Source: Acidobacteriota bacterium
Lineage (GTDB): Bacteria; Acidobacteriota; Terriglobia; Acidiferrales; UBA7541
Assembly: GCA_003223255.1 (NCBI GenBank)
Contig: QHYJ01000340.1
Span: 22,084 to 86,083 of the forward strand
Reading direction: 5' to 3'
Length of the DNA: 64,000 nucleotides
Made by a program: the position numbers and the translations under genes. Below the pieces are notes generated by a model. That model was not told the DNA's origin, did not search any database, and saw only the letters and a list, made by a program, of their open reading frames with translations. Shown here one piece after another: positions 8,812-17,012 of the stretch (its first letter is position 1; every line of letters begins with the position of its first letter).

Positions 8812-9660
8812 GTGGATTCCATCTATTTCGAGAATTCAGGTGTTCGAATTCACTCCGTCGTCGCCGGACCGAAAGACGGCCGTGTCGTGGTGCTTCTGCA
8901 TGGCTTTCCGGAATTCTGGTACGGCTGGCATAAGCAAATCGAGCCTCTGGCGGCTGCTGGATTTCGCGTCATCGTACCCGACCAACGGGGATACAACCTC
9001 AGCAGCAAGCCACGGGGCGTGGCTTCGTATGCGTTGAAGGAGCTCGTCTCCGATGTCATCGCCATCGCGGATCAACTTGGCCAGGAGAGCCTTTTTCTTG
9101 CCGGTCACGATTGGGGCGCTGCGGTCGCTTGGTGTACTGCGCTCTTACATCCCGAGCGCATCGCAAAACTCGTTATCGTAAACGTGCCACATCCCTCCGT
9201 CATGCGCCGTTTTTTGAATACGCGACCGCGGCAAATGCTGCGCAGTTGGTACATCCTTTTTTTTCAGATTCCTTGGCTCCCGGAGGGGATTTTCTCGGCA
9301 TTCAACTTTTATGCGGGCACACGCGTGCTGCTGGGCTCCAGCCGTCCTAAGACGTTTTCTCCTGAAGACCTTGCACAATACCGCGCCGCTTGGTCGCAGC
9401 GCGGCGCACTTACGAGCATGATCAGCTGGTATCGCGCGGCCGTAGGCCATCGAATTCGATTCGCCGACCGCATTGTACGTGTGCCCACGCGAATTCTATG
9501 GGGCGCGCGCGACAAATTTCTAATGACGGAAATGGCCTATGAAAGCCTACGCTATTGCACGGACGCAGAACTCTCCACCTTCGCACAAGCCACGCATTGG
9601 CTCCAGCACGAGGAGCCGGAAAAAGTTTACGAAATCCTTTTGAAGTTTTTTCAATCGTAA
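8812..9660 (+). CDS. Alpha/beta hydrolase, epoxide hydrolase-like
   Basis: Alpha/beta-hydrolase fold with HGFPEFWYGW (oxyanion HGxP), the nucleophile elbow AGHDWGAAVAW (Asp nucleophile, typical of epoxide hydrolases and haloalkane dehalogenases), ILWGARDKFL (acid) and ATHWLQHEEPE (catalytic His). The frame is open from 8674 but the first 46 residues look non-coding. The GTG at 8812 places the start just before the first strand, SIYFENSGVRIHSVV. The two cap-domain tyrosines that would prove epoxide hydrolysis cannot be assigned firmly, so the substrate is open. Confidence 0.85.
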   Translation: MDSIYFENSGVRIHSVVAGPKDGRVVVLLHGFPEFWYGWHKQIEPLAAAGFRVIVPDQRGYNLSSKPRGVASYALKELVSDVIAIADQLGQESLFLAGHDWGAAVAWCTALLHPERIAKLVIVNVPHPSVMRRFLNTRPRQMLRSWYILFFQIPWLPEGIFSAFNFYAGTRVLLGSSRPKTFSPEDLAQYRAAWSQRGALTSMISWYRAAVGHRIRFADRIVRVPTRILWGARDKFLMTEMAYESLRYCTDAELSTFAQATHWLQHEEPEKVYEILLKFFQS

Positions 9661-9787
9661 GGCGGCAATCCCACGTTCTTCGGATACAATCGCACATCTG
9701 CGAAAAGAGTGCCTGCCGAGTCAGGTCAATCGCAGACCCGCTTGTCCTGTGGGAGCAGAAACAAATCAACGGTTCTGAGGTGGACGC

Positions 9788-11629
9788 ATGAGTGGTCGAC
9801 AGTGGAAAGTTGTTGCGACAGTATTGACTTCTTGTTTTCTTGCGCACGCCGCAGAAGCGCAACAACGACGCGAGCGTGAGCCGAACAGCGCCTACGCCGA
9901 ACGCCGCGCCAAGCTGGCCTCTCAAGCAGACGTACCCATCATTCTCTGGGGCTTCACGGGGCGCGAAGAAATCTCCCAGGATTACGTCTTCGCACAAGAG
10001 GAAAATTTCTATTACCTCACGGGGCACAATGAGGAAGGCGCTGGGTTGATCCTGCTTCCAACGGCTCACAGCGATCGCGGTGCAGCGGGTCTGTCCCGTA
10101 ACGGGCCACGCGAAATCCTTTTTCTGCCGCCAAAGGATCCGGGCAAAGAAAAATGGAACGGTGTTCGCATGTCGCCCTCGGATCCCGGCATCGAGGCACG
10201 CACGGGATTCGCCAGCGTGAAACCCTTCCCCGAAATGCGGGCGACCGTGGAAAATCTTGCCAAGCTCTATCCGACTTTCTACACAATTCTTCCTTACGAC
10301 AAGGAACTCGGTGGCTATCCGCATGAAAAGGCAGTCGTGGATTGGCTCCAGCTCGCAGCATCGAAGACAACGTTGAAAGACTTTCGCACGCAGATCGCAA
10401 CGATGCGCCAAATCAAATCGCCCGGCGAAATTGCCTTCTTGAAACAGGCGATTGACTTGTCCCTAGACGCGCAGCTTGAAGCCATGAAAATGATGCGACC
10501 GGGGCTGTACGAATATCAGGTGGCCTCAAAAATGGTGGAAGTTCACGCCAGCGGCGGCTCGGAAAGAGAGGGCTATGCGCCCATTGTCGGCGCGGGGCCA
10601 AACTCCACGGCGCTGCACTATGACAAGTTGTCGCGCAAGATCGAGGACGGCGACATCGTGGTCATGGATGTCGGCGCACAGTACTCCGGCTACTCTGCCG
10701 ACATTACGCGCACCATTCCTGCCAATGGAAAGTTCACCGCGCGCCAGCGCGAAATTTATGAAATCGTTCTTGGCGCGCAAAACGCAGCGCTCGCGGCGGT
10801 CAGACCCGGCGCGCATTTCTCGTGCAAGGGCAAAAAAGACGGCCTGACGAATCTCGCGTACGACTACATCAATTCGCACGGGAAAGACCGCCAGGGCAGG
10901 CCACTGGGCCAATATTTCATTCACGGACTCGGCCACAATATCGGGCTCAACGTGCACGACCCTGGCGATTATTGCGCGCCGCTGCAACCGGGAATGGTGG
11001 TTACGGTCGAGCCTGGCATTTACATCCCCGAAGAAAATCTAGGCGTGCGCATCGAAGACGACGCGCTGATCACCGATTCCGGCTACAAGTTGCTAAGCGA
11101 GCGCCTGCCGCGCAATCCCGATGAAATTGAAAGAATCATGGCGGAGGCGACAAAGAATGCAGCTCACTATGGAGGGAGTCCAGCGGTCAAAGATTCCGAT
11201 TCCTCCGACAGCGATCGCACAAGCCAAGAAATCAAAAGCCTCATTGCAAAATACGCGAAATCCGTTAGCGAGGCGGACACGAACCTAGCTTCCCAGATTT
11301 GGTGGAATTCTCCCGAGGCTTCATTCATTCACCCTTTGGGCCATGAACACGGCTTCCAACAGATCAAAGAAAATGTGTACCAGAAACTGATGGGCGGGAT
11401 GTTCTCCGAGCGTAACCTGAGCTTCCACGATGTAGCCGTCCAGGTGCTCGGTGACGCCGCAGTGGCCGAATTTTATTGGGATTTCACAGCCAAGTTGCGC
11501 AAGGATGGTTCTCCGGTCACGACGCACGGCCGGGAAACGCAGGTGTATCGCAGGATGCCGGACGGCTGGCGACTGATTCATGTGCACTATTCCGCAATGC
11601 CTGTGACGGAGGCCCGCCAGGGCTTCTAA
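9788..11629 (+). CDS. Exported Xaa-Pro aminopeptidase (M24) fused to a SnoaL-like domain
   Basis: 613 residues. A signal peptide ends near HAAEAQQ. Residues 35-190 form the AMP_N domain and 200-460 the M24 pita-bread domain. Metal ligands are visible as VMDVGAQYSGYSADITRT (two Asp), GLGHNIGLNVHD (His), VEPGIYIPEE (Glu) and RIEDDALIT (Glu). Residues 480-613 are an extra domain (EIKSLIAKYAKSVSEADTNL ... GRETQVYRRMPDGWRLIHVHYS) of the SnoaL/DUF4440 nuclear-transport-factor-2 fold. The M24 part should remove N-terminal residues before proline in the periplasm; the role of the appended domain is unknown. ATG follows GAGGTGG. Confidence 0.88.
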   Translation: MSGRQWKVVATVLTSCFLAHAAEAQQRREREPNSAYAERRAKLASQADVPIILWGFTGREEISQDYVFAQEENFYYLTGHNEEGAGLILLPTAHSDRGAAGLSRNGPREILFLPPKDPGKEKWNGVRMSPSDPGIEARTGFASVKPFPEMRATVENLAKLYPTFYTILPYDKELGGYPHEKAVVDWLQLAASKTTLKDFRTQIATMRQIKSPGEIAFLKQAIDLSLDAQLEAMKMMRPGLYEYQVASKMVEVHASGGSEREGYAPIVGAGPNSTALHYDKLSRKIEDGDIVVMDVGAQYSGYSADITRTIPANGKFTARQREIYEIVLGAQNAALAAVRPGAHFSCKGKKDGLTNLAYDYINSHGKDRQGRPLGQYFIHGLGHNIGLNVHDPGDYCAPLQPGMVVTVEPGIYIPEENLGVRIEDDALITDSGYKLLSERLPRNPDEIERIMAEATKNAAHYGGSPAVKDSDSSDSDRTSQEIKSLIAKYAKSVSEADTNLASQIWWNSPEASFIHPLGHEHGFQQIKENVYQKLMGGMFSERNLSFHDVAVQVLGDAAVAEFYWDFTAKLRKDGSPVTTHGRETQVYRRMPDGWRLIHVHYSAMPVTEARQGF

Positions 11630-11827
11630 GCGAGTGGTAAGCAAGAGTGTAAGCAAAAGAATGACACAAATGAAGCAAGGGAATGATTGACCGGGCGGAA
11701 TCTGCCCATTTATACTGTTTGTTCGCGCTAGCTCCCAGAACCGAACTAGCGTGCCTCGAGTCATTCCGGATGCGGCCACGTCCTGGCCCGCCTGAATTTC
11801 CGAAATCGAAACTTCTCAAGGGAGCAT

Positions 11828-12394
11828 ATGAGCAGCGTCAAGGCCACACAACTTCGCCCCGGCATGGTCATCCAGCACGAGGGCCAGCTTTTCACCGTGC
11901 ACAGCACGGAGCACCGCACGCCCGGCAACAAACGCGGTGCTATGCAAACGCGCATGAAGAACCTCAAAACCGGAGCAATCATCGATTACAAGTTCCGCGC
12001 CGAGGAGTTTGTGGAGCGCGCCATTCTCGACGAAGTGGAATTCGAATACCTCTACAACGAAGGCGACGACTTCCATTTCATGAATACGCAAACGTACGAG
12101 CAGATGCACCTCACGCGGGAGCAACTCGGCGAAGCCGTTTACTACCTGATTCCCAATACTGTGGTCAGCGTCGAATTCTTTGAGAACAAGCCCATCGGCG
12201 TGGCCTTGCCGGACACCATGGACTTAAAGGTCACGCAAACCGAGCCAACGCTGCAGAAGGCCACCGCGAGCGCGGTGATGAAGCCCGCAACGCTGGAAAC
12301 CGGTTTGGTTGTGCAGGTTCCGCCGTTCGTAAATGAAGGCGACAGGATCAAAGTGGATACTTCCGAAGCGCGTTACGTGCAGCGCGTAGAATAG
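11828..12394 (+). CDS. efp: Elongation factor P
   Basis: 188 residues with all three EF-P domains: a KOW-like N-domain, then EFEYLYNEGDDFHFMNTQTY, then the C-domain ending VPPFVNEGDRIKVDT. It relieves ribosome stalling at polyproline. In the loop that reaches the peptidyl transferase centre the sequence is RTPGNKRGAMQ; aligned with E. coli KPGKGQAF, the modified Lys34 position is Asn. No EpmA, EpmB or EarP modification gene is nearby. A terminator hairpin lies about 155 bases downstream. Confidence 0.95.
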   Translation: MSSVKATQLRPGMVIQHEGQLFTVHSTEHRTPGNKRGAMQTRMKNLKTGAIIDYKFRAEEFVERAILDEVEFEYLYNEGDDFHFMNTQTYEQMHLTREQLGEAVYYLIPNTVVSVEFFENKPIGVALPDTMDLKVTQTEPTLQKATASAVMKPATLETGLVVQVPPFVNEGDRIKVDTSEARYVQRVE

Positions 12395-12547
12395 TTCTCA
12401 GTCATCGGTTGTTAGTACTCAATAAGAAGAGTATCGCAAGGCTTTACTGGGCTTTACTGGACACTGGGCATTCACAACTGAAAACTTTCTCAGGTTTCCG
12501 CCTCCGCAGCTAATTTCAGCACAAGCGGGAATTAGAAGAGGCTGAAA

Positions 12548-12579
12548 GGCGCCCCGATCTCACCGGGACGCCTTTTTTC
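12548..12579 (+). terminator. Rho-independent terminator after efp
   Basis: GGCGCCCCG and CGGGACGCC form a nine-pair stem with one mismatch around a seven-base loop, followed directly by TTTTTT. It lies between efp (plus strand) and the end of purB (minus strand), and serves efp. Confidence 0.8.
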
Positions 12580-12640
12580 TTGGCCCCTGCCCAAGAGTTT
12601 CTGTTTTTGTCACGAAACGGAATTCATCATTCTTGAGACC

Positions 12641-14008
12641 TTAGTCTCTTCCAGCGGAGCCGGCTGCCGATTTCTCGCCGGCGGGATGAGGACCGAAGAC
12701 GCGGTCAAAGATGGCGTCCACATAACGAAGCTGGCGCTTAAGATCGAAAGTGTGGGCGAGCGCATTCGAATCGAGGTATTTCGTGATCCGTTTGTCCGCC
12801 GCAACACGTTCGCGGAAGCTGGTGTCCGATTCCCAGGCGGCCATGGCATTCTCCTGCACCGCCTTGTACGCATCGTCGCGCGGCATGCCACTTTCCACGA
12901 GATCCTGGAGCAACTGTCCGGAAAAAACGAGGCCGCGCGTGGACTCGAGATTGCGCAACATGCGCTCGGCAAATACGCGCATCTGGCCCACGATGGTAAT
13001 CATCTTCGACAGCATGTAGTCCACGAGAATCGTGGAATCGGGAAGAATCACGCGCTCGACGGAACTGTGCGAAATGTCGCGCTCGTGCCACAAGGCCACG
13101 TTCTCGAACGCCGCGAGCATGTTCGAACGAACTAGCCGTGCGAGGCCGCAGATTTGCTCGCAACTCACGGGATTGCGCTTGTGCGGCATGGCCGAGCTGC
13201 CACGCTGCCCTTCGCTGAAGGGCTCTTCCGCTTCGCGAACTTCCGTGCGCTGCAGATGCCGGATTTCCAGCGCGATGCGTTCGAGCATCGCGCCAATATG
13301 GGCGAGCGCGCCGAGATACTGTGCATGGCGGTCACGTTGAATCACCTGCGACGCCACAGGAGCAACGCTAAGCCCGAGTCGCTTGCAGATGCGCTCTTCG
13401 ATTTCCGTCCCGAGATGCGAGGCAGTGCCCACAGCGCCAGAAATTTTTCCCACGGCCATTTGAGCGGCGGCATCGCGGAAACGTTCGATGTTGCGCTGGT
13501 TCTCGGAGAACCAGTTGGCGATTTTCAGGCCAAAGGTGATGGGCTCGGCGTGAATACCATGCGTTCGGCCGATTTGCGGCGTGTGCCGAAATTCATGAGC
13601 ACGAAGGTCGAGAATTTCTCCAAACATCACCAGGTCGCGCTCGATTAATTTGGACGCGTCGCGAACCTGCAACGCTTGCGCGGTGTCCACTACGTCGTTG
13701 GACGTCATGCCATAGTGCAGCCAGCGCGCGGCTGCGGGATCGCCAATCGATTCGCCGACAGCCATGGTAAACGCGATGACGTCGTGCTTCACGCGCGCTT
13801 CAAGTTCGTGGATGCGCGCAACGTCCACTTGGGCGCGCGCGCGGATCGCCGCCGCTGCGTCTTTCGGCACTTGGCCTGTCTCCGCGAGAGTTTCCGCCGC
13901 CGCGACTTCCACTTCAAGCCACTTAGCGAAACGGTTGGCATCGCTCCAGACGTGGCCCATCTCCGGGCGCGTATAGCGTGGAATCAATTCTTTCTCCTGA
14001 AAACGCAT
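12641..14008 (-). CDS. purB: Adenylosuccinate lyase
   Basis: 455 residues from the ATG at 14008 (MRFQEKELIPRYTRPEMGHVW). It cleaves SAICAR and adenylosuccinate in purine synthesis. The fumarase/aspartase signature GSSAMPHKRNP is near residue 265; the catalytic histidine segments GRTHGIHAEPITFG and MTSNDVVDTAQ are present. The length is normal for the bacterial short form. The gene is separated from the sigma-factor operon by a divergent intergenic stretch and is convergent with efp. Confidence 0.96.
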   Translation of the reverse strand: MRFQEKELIPRYTRPEMGHVWSDANRFAKWLEVEVAAAETLAETGQVPKDAAAAIRARAQVDVARIHELEARVKHDVIAFTMAVGESIGDPAAARWLHYGMTSNDVVDTAQALQVRDASKLIERDLVMFGEILDLRAHEFRHTPQIGRTHGIHAEPITFGLKIANWFSENQRNIERFRDAAAQMAVGKISGAVGTASHLGTEIEERICKRLGLSVAPVASQVIQRDRHAQYLGALAHIGAMLERIALEIRHLQRTEVREAEEPFSEGQRGSSAMPHKRNPVSCEQICGLARLVRSNMLAAFENVALWHERDISHSSVERVILPDSTILVDYMLSKMITIVGQMRVFAERMLRNLESTRGLVFSGQLLQDLVESGMPRDDAYKAVQENAMAAWESDTSFRERVAADKRITKYLDSNALAHTFDLKRQLRYVDAIFDRVFGPHPAGEKSAAGSAGRD

Positions 14009-14192
14009 TAACAAAAACTGACAGCTTCCCTAGAATCCTAATCTCATGATACCGCAGGTGAGGCCGCTGATTGGGTTTGGAGCCGGGAGCCCGAGTGGTC
14101 TCGATCGCCGTATCCCAAGCGCTGAGTTTCCGCTAACTTATTGGTCCTGGAGCCCTTAGCCTGACCTAACCGCAGGGACAGATTCCTGTCTA

Positions 14193-14507
14193 ATGATCCG
14201 AATGCCGCCGAGTGTCGACAACGACCAGACCGTCGCCGAGAGCGACGCTGTCGCCGTCGAGCGAACGCTGGCGGGCGATCGCGACGCTTTTCGCGTTCTC
14301 GTCGAGCGGCATAGCCACAATGTTTTCCGACTGGCTTATCGCATGACCGGGAACCGGCCCGATGCCGAAGAGGTGGTCCAGGAGGCTTTCTTGCGCGCGT
14401 ACCAAAAGCTTGGACAGTTTGCCGCCCGAGCGAATTTTGGAACCTGGGTTTACCGCATCGCGGCGAATTACGCGATTGACCGCATGCGCCAGCGCAAAAA
14501 GGAATAA
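14193..14507 (+). pseudogene. ECF sigma factor, region 2 part (ends at an in-frame TAA)
   Basis: Starts at ATG 14193. Contains sigma-70 region 2: DAFRVLVERHSHNVFRLAYR, then DAEEVVQEAFLRAYQKL and FGTWVYRIAANYAIDRMRQR. It should recognise a -10 element and bind core RNA polymerase. The frame is cut by TAA at 14505-14507 exactly in the linker before region 4, with the same frame continuing beyond. A single base change (CAA or GAA to TAA) would explain it. Without region 4 the protein could bind -10 DNA only. Marked broken, but a natural two-piece sigma factor is possible (see the next entry). Confidence 0.75.
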
Positions 14508-14846
14508 GCGCGCAAAGTCGAGCCCGCGGTACACGAAGAAGGAACCGAAAACGACCCCGTGACGCTGGTGCACGATGCGGCGCCAACACCGGAACGTTTG
14601 GCGCATAACATCGAGTTGCGAAAACAGATGGAGATTGCGCTTGCCGCGCTCTCGCATTCGGAAAGGACGGCGTTCGTCATGCGGCATTGGGAAGGCTGCG
14701 CCATCGAGGAGATTGCCGAAGTGCTGAAATCGAGCTCTGGCGCGGCGAAGAATACTGTTTTTCGCGCGGTCCAGAAATTGCGTCTCGCTTTGCAGCCCTT
14801 CGTGGGAAGAGGGACGCAAGTCCGAGTGATGGGAACGGAATCATGA
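14508..14846 (+). pseudogene. ECF sigma factor, region 4 part (same frame after the stop)
   Basis: Direct continuation of the preceding frame: ARKVEPAVHEEG, then sigma region 4 with QMEIALAALSHSERTAFVMR and EIAEVLKSSSGAAKNTVFRA, which binds the -35 element. A GTG at 14559 has AAGGAA some 13-18 bases upstream, so independent translation is conceivable. The TGA at 14844-14846 overlaps the anti-sigma ATG at 14843, showing the operon was built for coupled translation. Confidence 0.72.
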
Positions 14847-15634
14847 AACACATGACCGAGGAAGAGTTGATTGCCTACCGAGAAGGAGTGGCCGCCCAGC
14901 GGGCCGTAATTGTGCGGCACCTGGCGACTTGCCAGGAATGCCGCGCAGAACTGGAGCGCATTGAAGCCGTGCTTGCCGCACTCGATACTCTGCCGGTGCC
15001 CAATCCCGGTGACGACTATGGGCGGCACGTGTGGCAACAAATTGCGCCGCGTTTGCCGGAGAGACCTGCACGGTGGTGGCAGGCGTGGTTCGAACCGAAA
15101 CGCCTGGGAGCTTTAGCCTCCGTGGCGGCATTGCTGGTGATTGCGTTCCTGACCGGGCGAATCACAAAGCAGGGCCCCACAGGCAATGATGTCGCCAACA
15201 AGGACCAAACTCGCGAGCGCATACTGGTGGTTGCCGTAGGTGAGCACCTGGGCCGCTCCGAGATGATGCTCGTCGAGCTTTCGAACGCCGAGCCCACCGA
15301 TCCCACACAGAAGCGCGTGAATATCTCGGCCGAGCAGCGCCGCGCGGAAGACCTGCTCGATGAAAATCGCCTGTATCGCCAAACCGCCTTGCAGGAAGGC
15401 GACACCGCACTTGCCAGCGTGCTGGATGAGCTGGAGCGCGTGCTGTTAGATGTGGCGCACAGTCCGGAAGAAGTCACACCGGCGCAACTGGAAAAGATTC
15501 GCCAGAAGATCGAGGCACAAGGAATTTTGTTCAAAGTTCGGGTGGTCGGCAGGGAGCTCCAGGAACGGCAAAAGGCTACAACGCCCGGTCCAGCTCAACA
15601 AAGCCCTACAAAGAGTGAAAGGAACAAAGCATGA
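14843..15634 (+). CDS. Anti-sigma factor with zinc-finger and one membrane helix
   Basis: 263 residues from ATG 14843, overlapping the sigma stop (ATGA). The N-terminal 60 residues contain HLATCQECR, the HxxxCxxC motif of the ZAS anti-sigma domain. A single hydrophobic helix (LGALASVAALLVIAFLTG) at about residues 90-107 separates it from a helical extracytoplasmic region. It should hold the ECF sigma factor at the membrane until a signal arrives. Its stop overlaps the next gene's start by four bases, so sigma, anti-sigma and HEAT protein are one unit. Confidence 0.88.
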   Translation: MKHMTEEELIAYREGVAAQRAVIVRHLATCQECRAELERIEAVLAALDTLPVPNPGDDYGRHVWQQIAPRLPERPARWWQAWFEPKRLGALASVAALLVIAFLTGRITKQGPTGNDVANKDQTRERILVVAVGEHLGRSEMMLVELSNAEPTDPTQKRVNISAEQRRAEDLLDENRLYRQTALQEGDTALASVLDELERVLLDVAHSPEEVTPAQLEKIRQKIEAQGILFKVRVVGRELQERQKATTPGPAQQSPTKSERNKA

Positions 15635-17004
15635 CCCAGCGAAAGGTAGTGTGGAGAACAAATTTGGTTTGGATCGCTGTCGCGGCGCTGTTGTTGTCTC
15701 CCGCGTGCACGCGAGCGGCGCGGATCGCGGCGATTCGACCTGCCGCCGGAAACATCCTCCAGGACTCGCAGCGTGCTCAGGAAAACGAACAAGAACGCCG
15801 CGAGCGCGAACAGGAGGCGCGCGAAAGAGAGCAGGAGAGGCGTGAACGGGAGCAGGAAGCCCGCGACCGCGAGCAAGAAAAGGCCGACCGGTTGCAAGAA
15901 CTCTACGACGATGGCCGCGAAGCACTCGATGAAGACCGCTACGATAAAGCGGAAGCGAAATTCGATCAGCTGGCGCAATTGAAAGGCCCGCAGACGGACG
16001 CAGCGCTCTACTGGAAGGCCTACGCGGCTAACAAACTAGGACAACGCGATTTGGCGTTGGCCACGCTGGCGGACATGAAGAAGCGGTTCTCTCAGAGTCG
16101 CTGGCTGAAGGACGCGAGCGTGCTGGAATTGGAAGTCAAACAATCCAGCGGACAACAGGTCAAGCCGGGAGACCAGAGCGACGAAGATCTGAAGATGCTG
16201 GCGATTCAGGGGCTCATGAATAGCGACGCGGAACGCGCTATGCCGCTGCTTGAAAAAGTGATTAACGGGTCTGGCTCGCCGAGGGAAAAGTCGCGCGCGT
16301 TGTTCGTTCTGGCGCAAAGCGGGTCGAGGGAGGGACGCGAGATCATCGGAAGAATTGCCAAGGGGCAAAGCAATCCGGAACTGCAGCGCGAGGCGATCAA
16401 GTACTTGGGACTTTTCGGTGGAGCACAGTCCCACCAAATCATGGCGGAAGTCTATGCCACAAATCCCGATGTTTCCGTGAGACGCGCCATTCTTCGTGCC
16501 TACATGCTGGGAGGCGACCGCGAACGCCTGTTTGCTGCCGCAAAGAGTGAGAAAGATGAATCCCTCCGCCGCGAAGCCATTCGCCAGCTTGGCCTGGTCC
16601 ATGGAGTTGGCGAGCTCGAGCAGTTGTATCAGGCAGAAACATCGACCGATCTTCGGCGGGAAATCCTGCAGGCGTTTTTTCTCGCTGGCGAATCGGGAAA
16701 ACTTGTGCAAGCGGCGCAGGGTGAAAAAGATCCCGAGTTGCGGCGAACTGCCATTCGGAACCTTGGGCTTATCCATTCTGATGAATCAGCTAAGGCCCTT
16801 CAGACCATTTACAGCCGGGAGACGGACCGCAGTCTGAAAGAAGAAGTGCTGAACGCTTATTTCCTTCAAGGAAACGCCGCCGCACTCGTGGCCATTGCGA
16901 AATCCGAGAAGGACCCGGAACTCAAGAAAACGGCAGTCGCCAAGCTTTCGCTCATGCACTCCAAGGAAGCAACTGATTACTTGATGGAACTCTTGCAGAA
17001 GTGA
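15631..17004 (+). CDS. HEAT-repeat lipoprotein with heptad coiled coil
   Basis: 457 residues. An N-terminal helix ends in LLLSPAC, a lipobox-like site at Cys26. Residues 53-87 are five tandem heptads of the form EQExxxR (EQERRER, EQEARER, EQERRER, EQEARDR, EQEKADR), predicted as a single long coiled coil. A TPR-like pair follows (about 88-150, YDKAEAKFDQLAQLK), then six or more HEAT-type repeats of about 33 residues (for example DESLRREAIRQLGLVHGVGE). Such proteins act as protein-binding scaffolds. Position in the operon suggests it is a target or partner of the sigma/anti-sigma pair. Exported and probably periplasmic. Confidence 0.8.
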   Translation: MTQRKVVWRTNLVWIAVAALLLSPACTRAARIAAIRPAAGNILQDSQRAQENEQERREREQEAREREQERREREQEARDREQEKADRLQELYDDGREALDEDRYDKAEAKFDQLAQLKGPQTDAALYWKAYAANKLGQRDLALATLADMKKRFSQSRWLKDASVLELEVKQSSGQQVKPGDQSDEDLKMLAIQGLMNSDAERAMPLLEKVINGSGSPREKSRALFVLAQSGSREGREIIGRIAKGQSNPELQREAIKYLGLFGGAQSHQIMAEVYATNPDVSVRRAILRAYMLGGDRERLFAAAKSEKDESLRREAIRQLGLVHGVGELEQLYQAETSTDLRREILQAFFLAGESGKLVQAAQGEKDPELRRTAIRNLGLIHSDESAKALQTIYSRETDRSLKEEVLNAYFLQGNAAALVAIAKSEKDPELKKTAVAKLSLMHSKEATDYLMELLQK

Positions 17005-17012
17005 GGTGGCAA

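Noticed and set aside
15775-15895. Low-complexity GAGCGC/GAACAG run taken as a DNA repeat
   Set aside because: It encodes five regular EQExxxR heptads of a coiled coil within the HEAT lipoprotein gene, so it is protein-level repetition.
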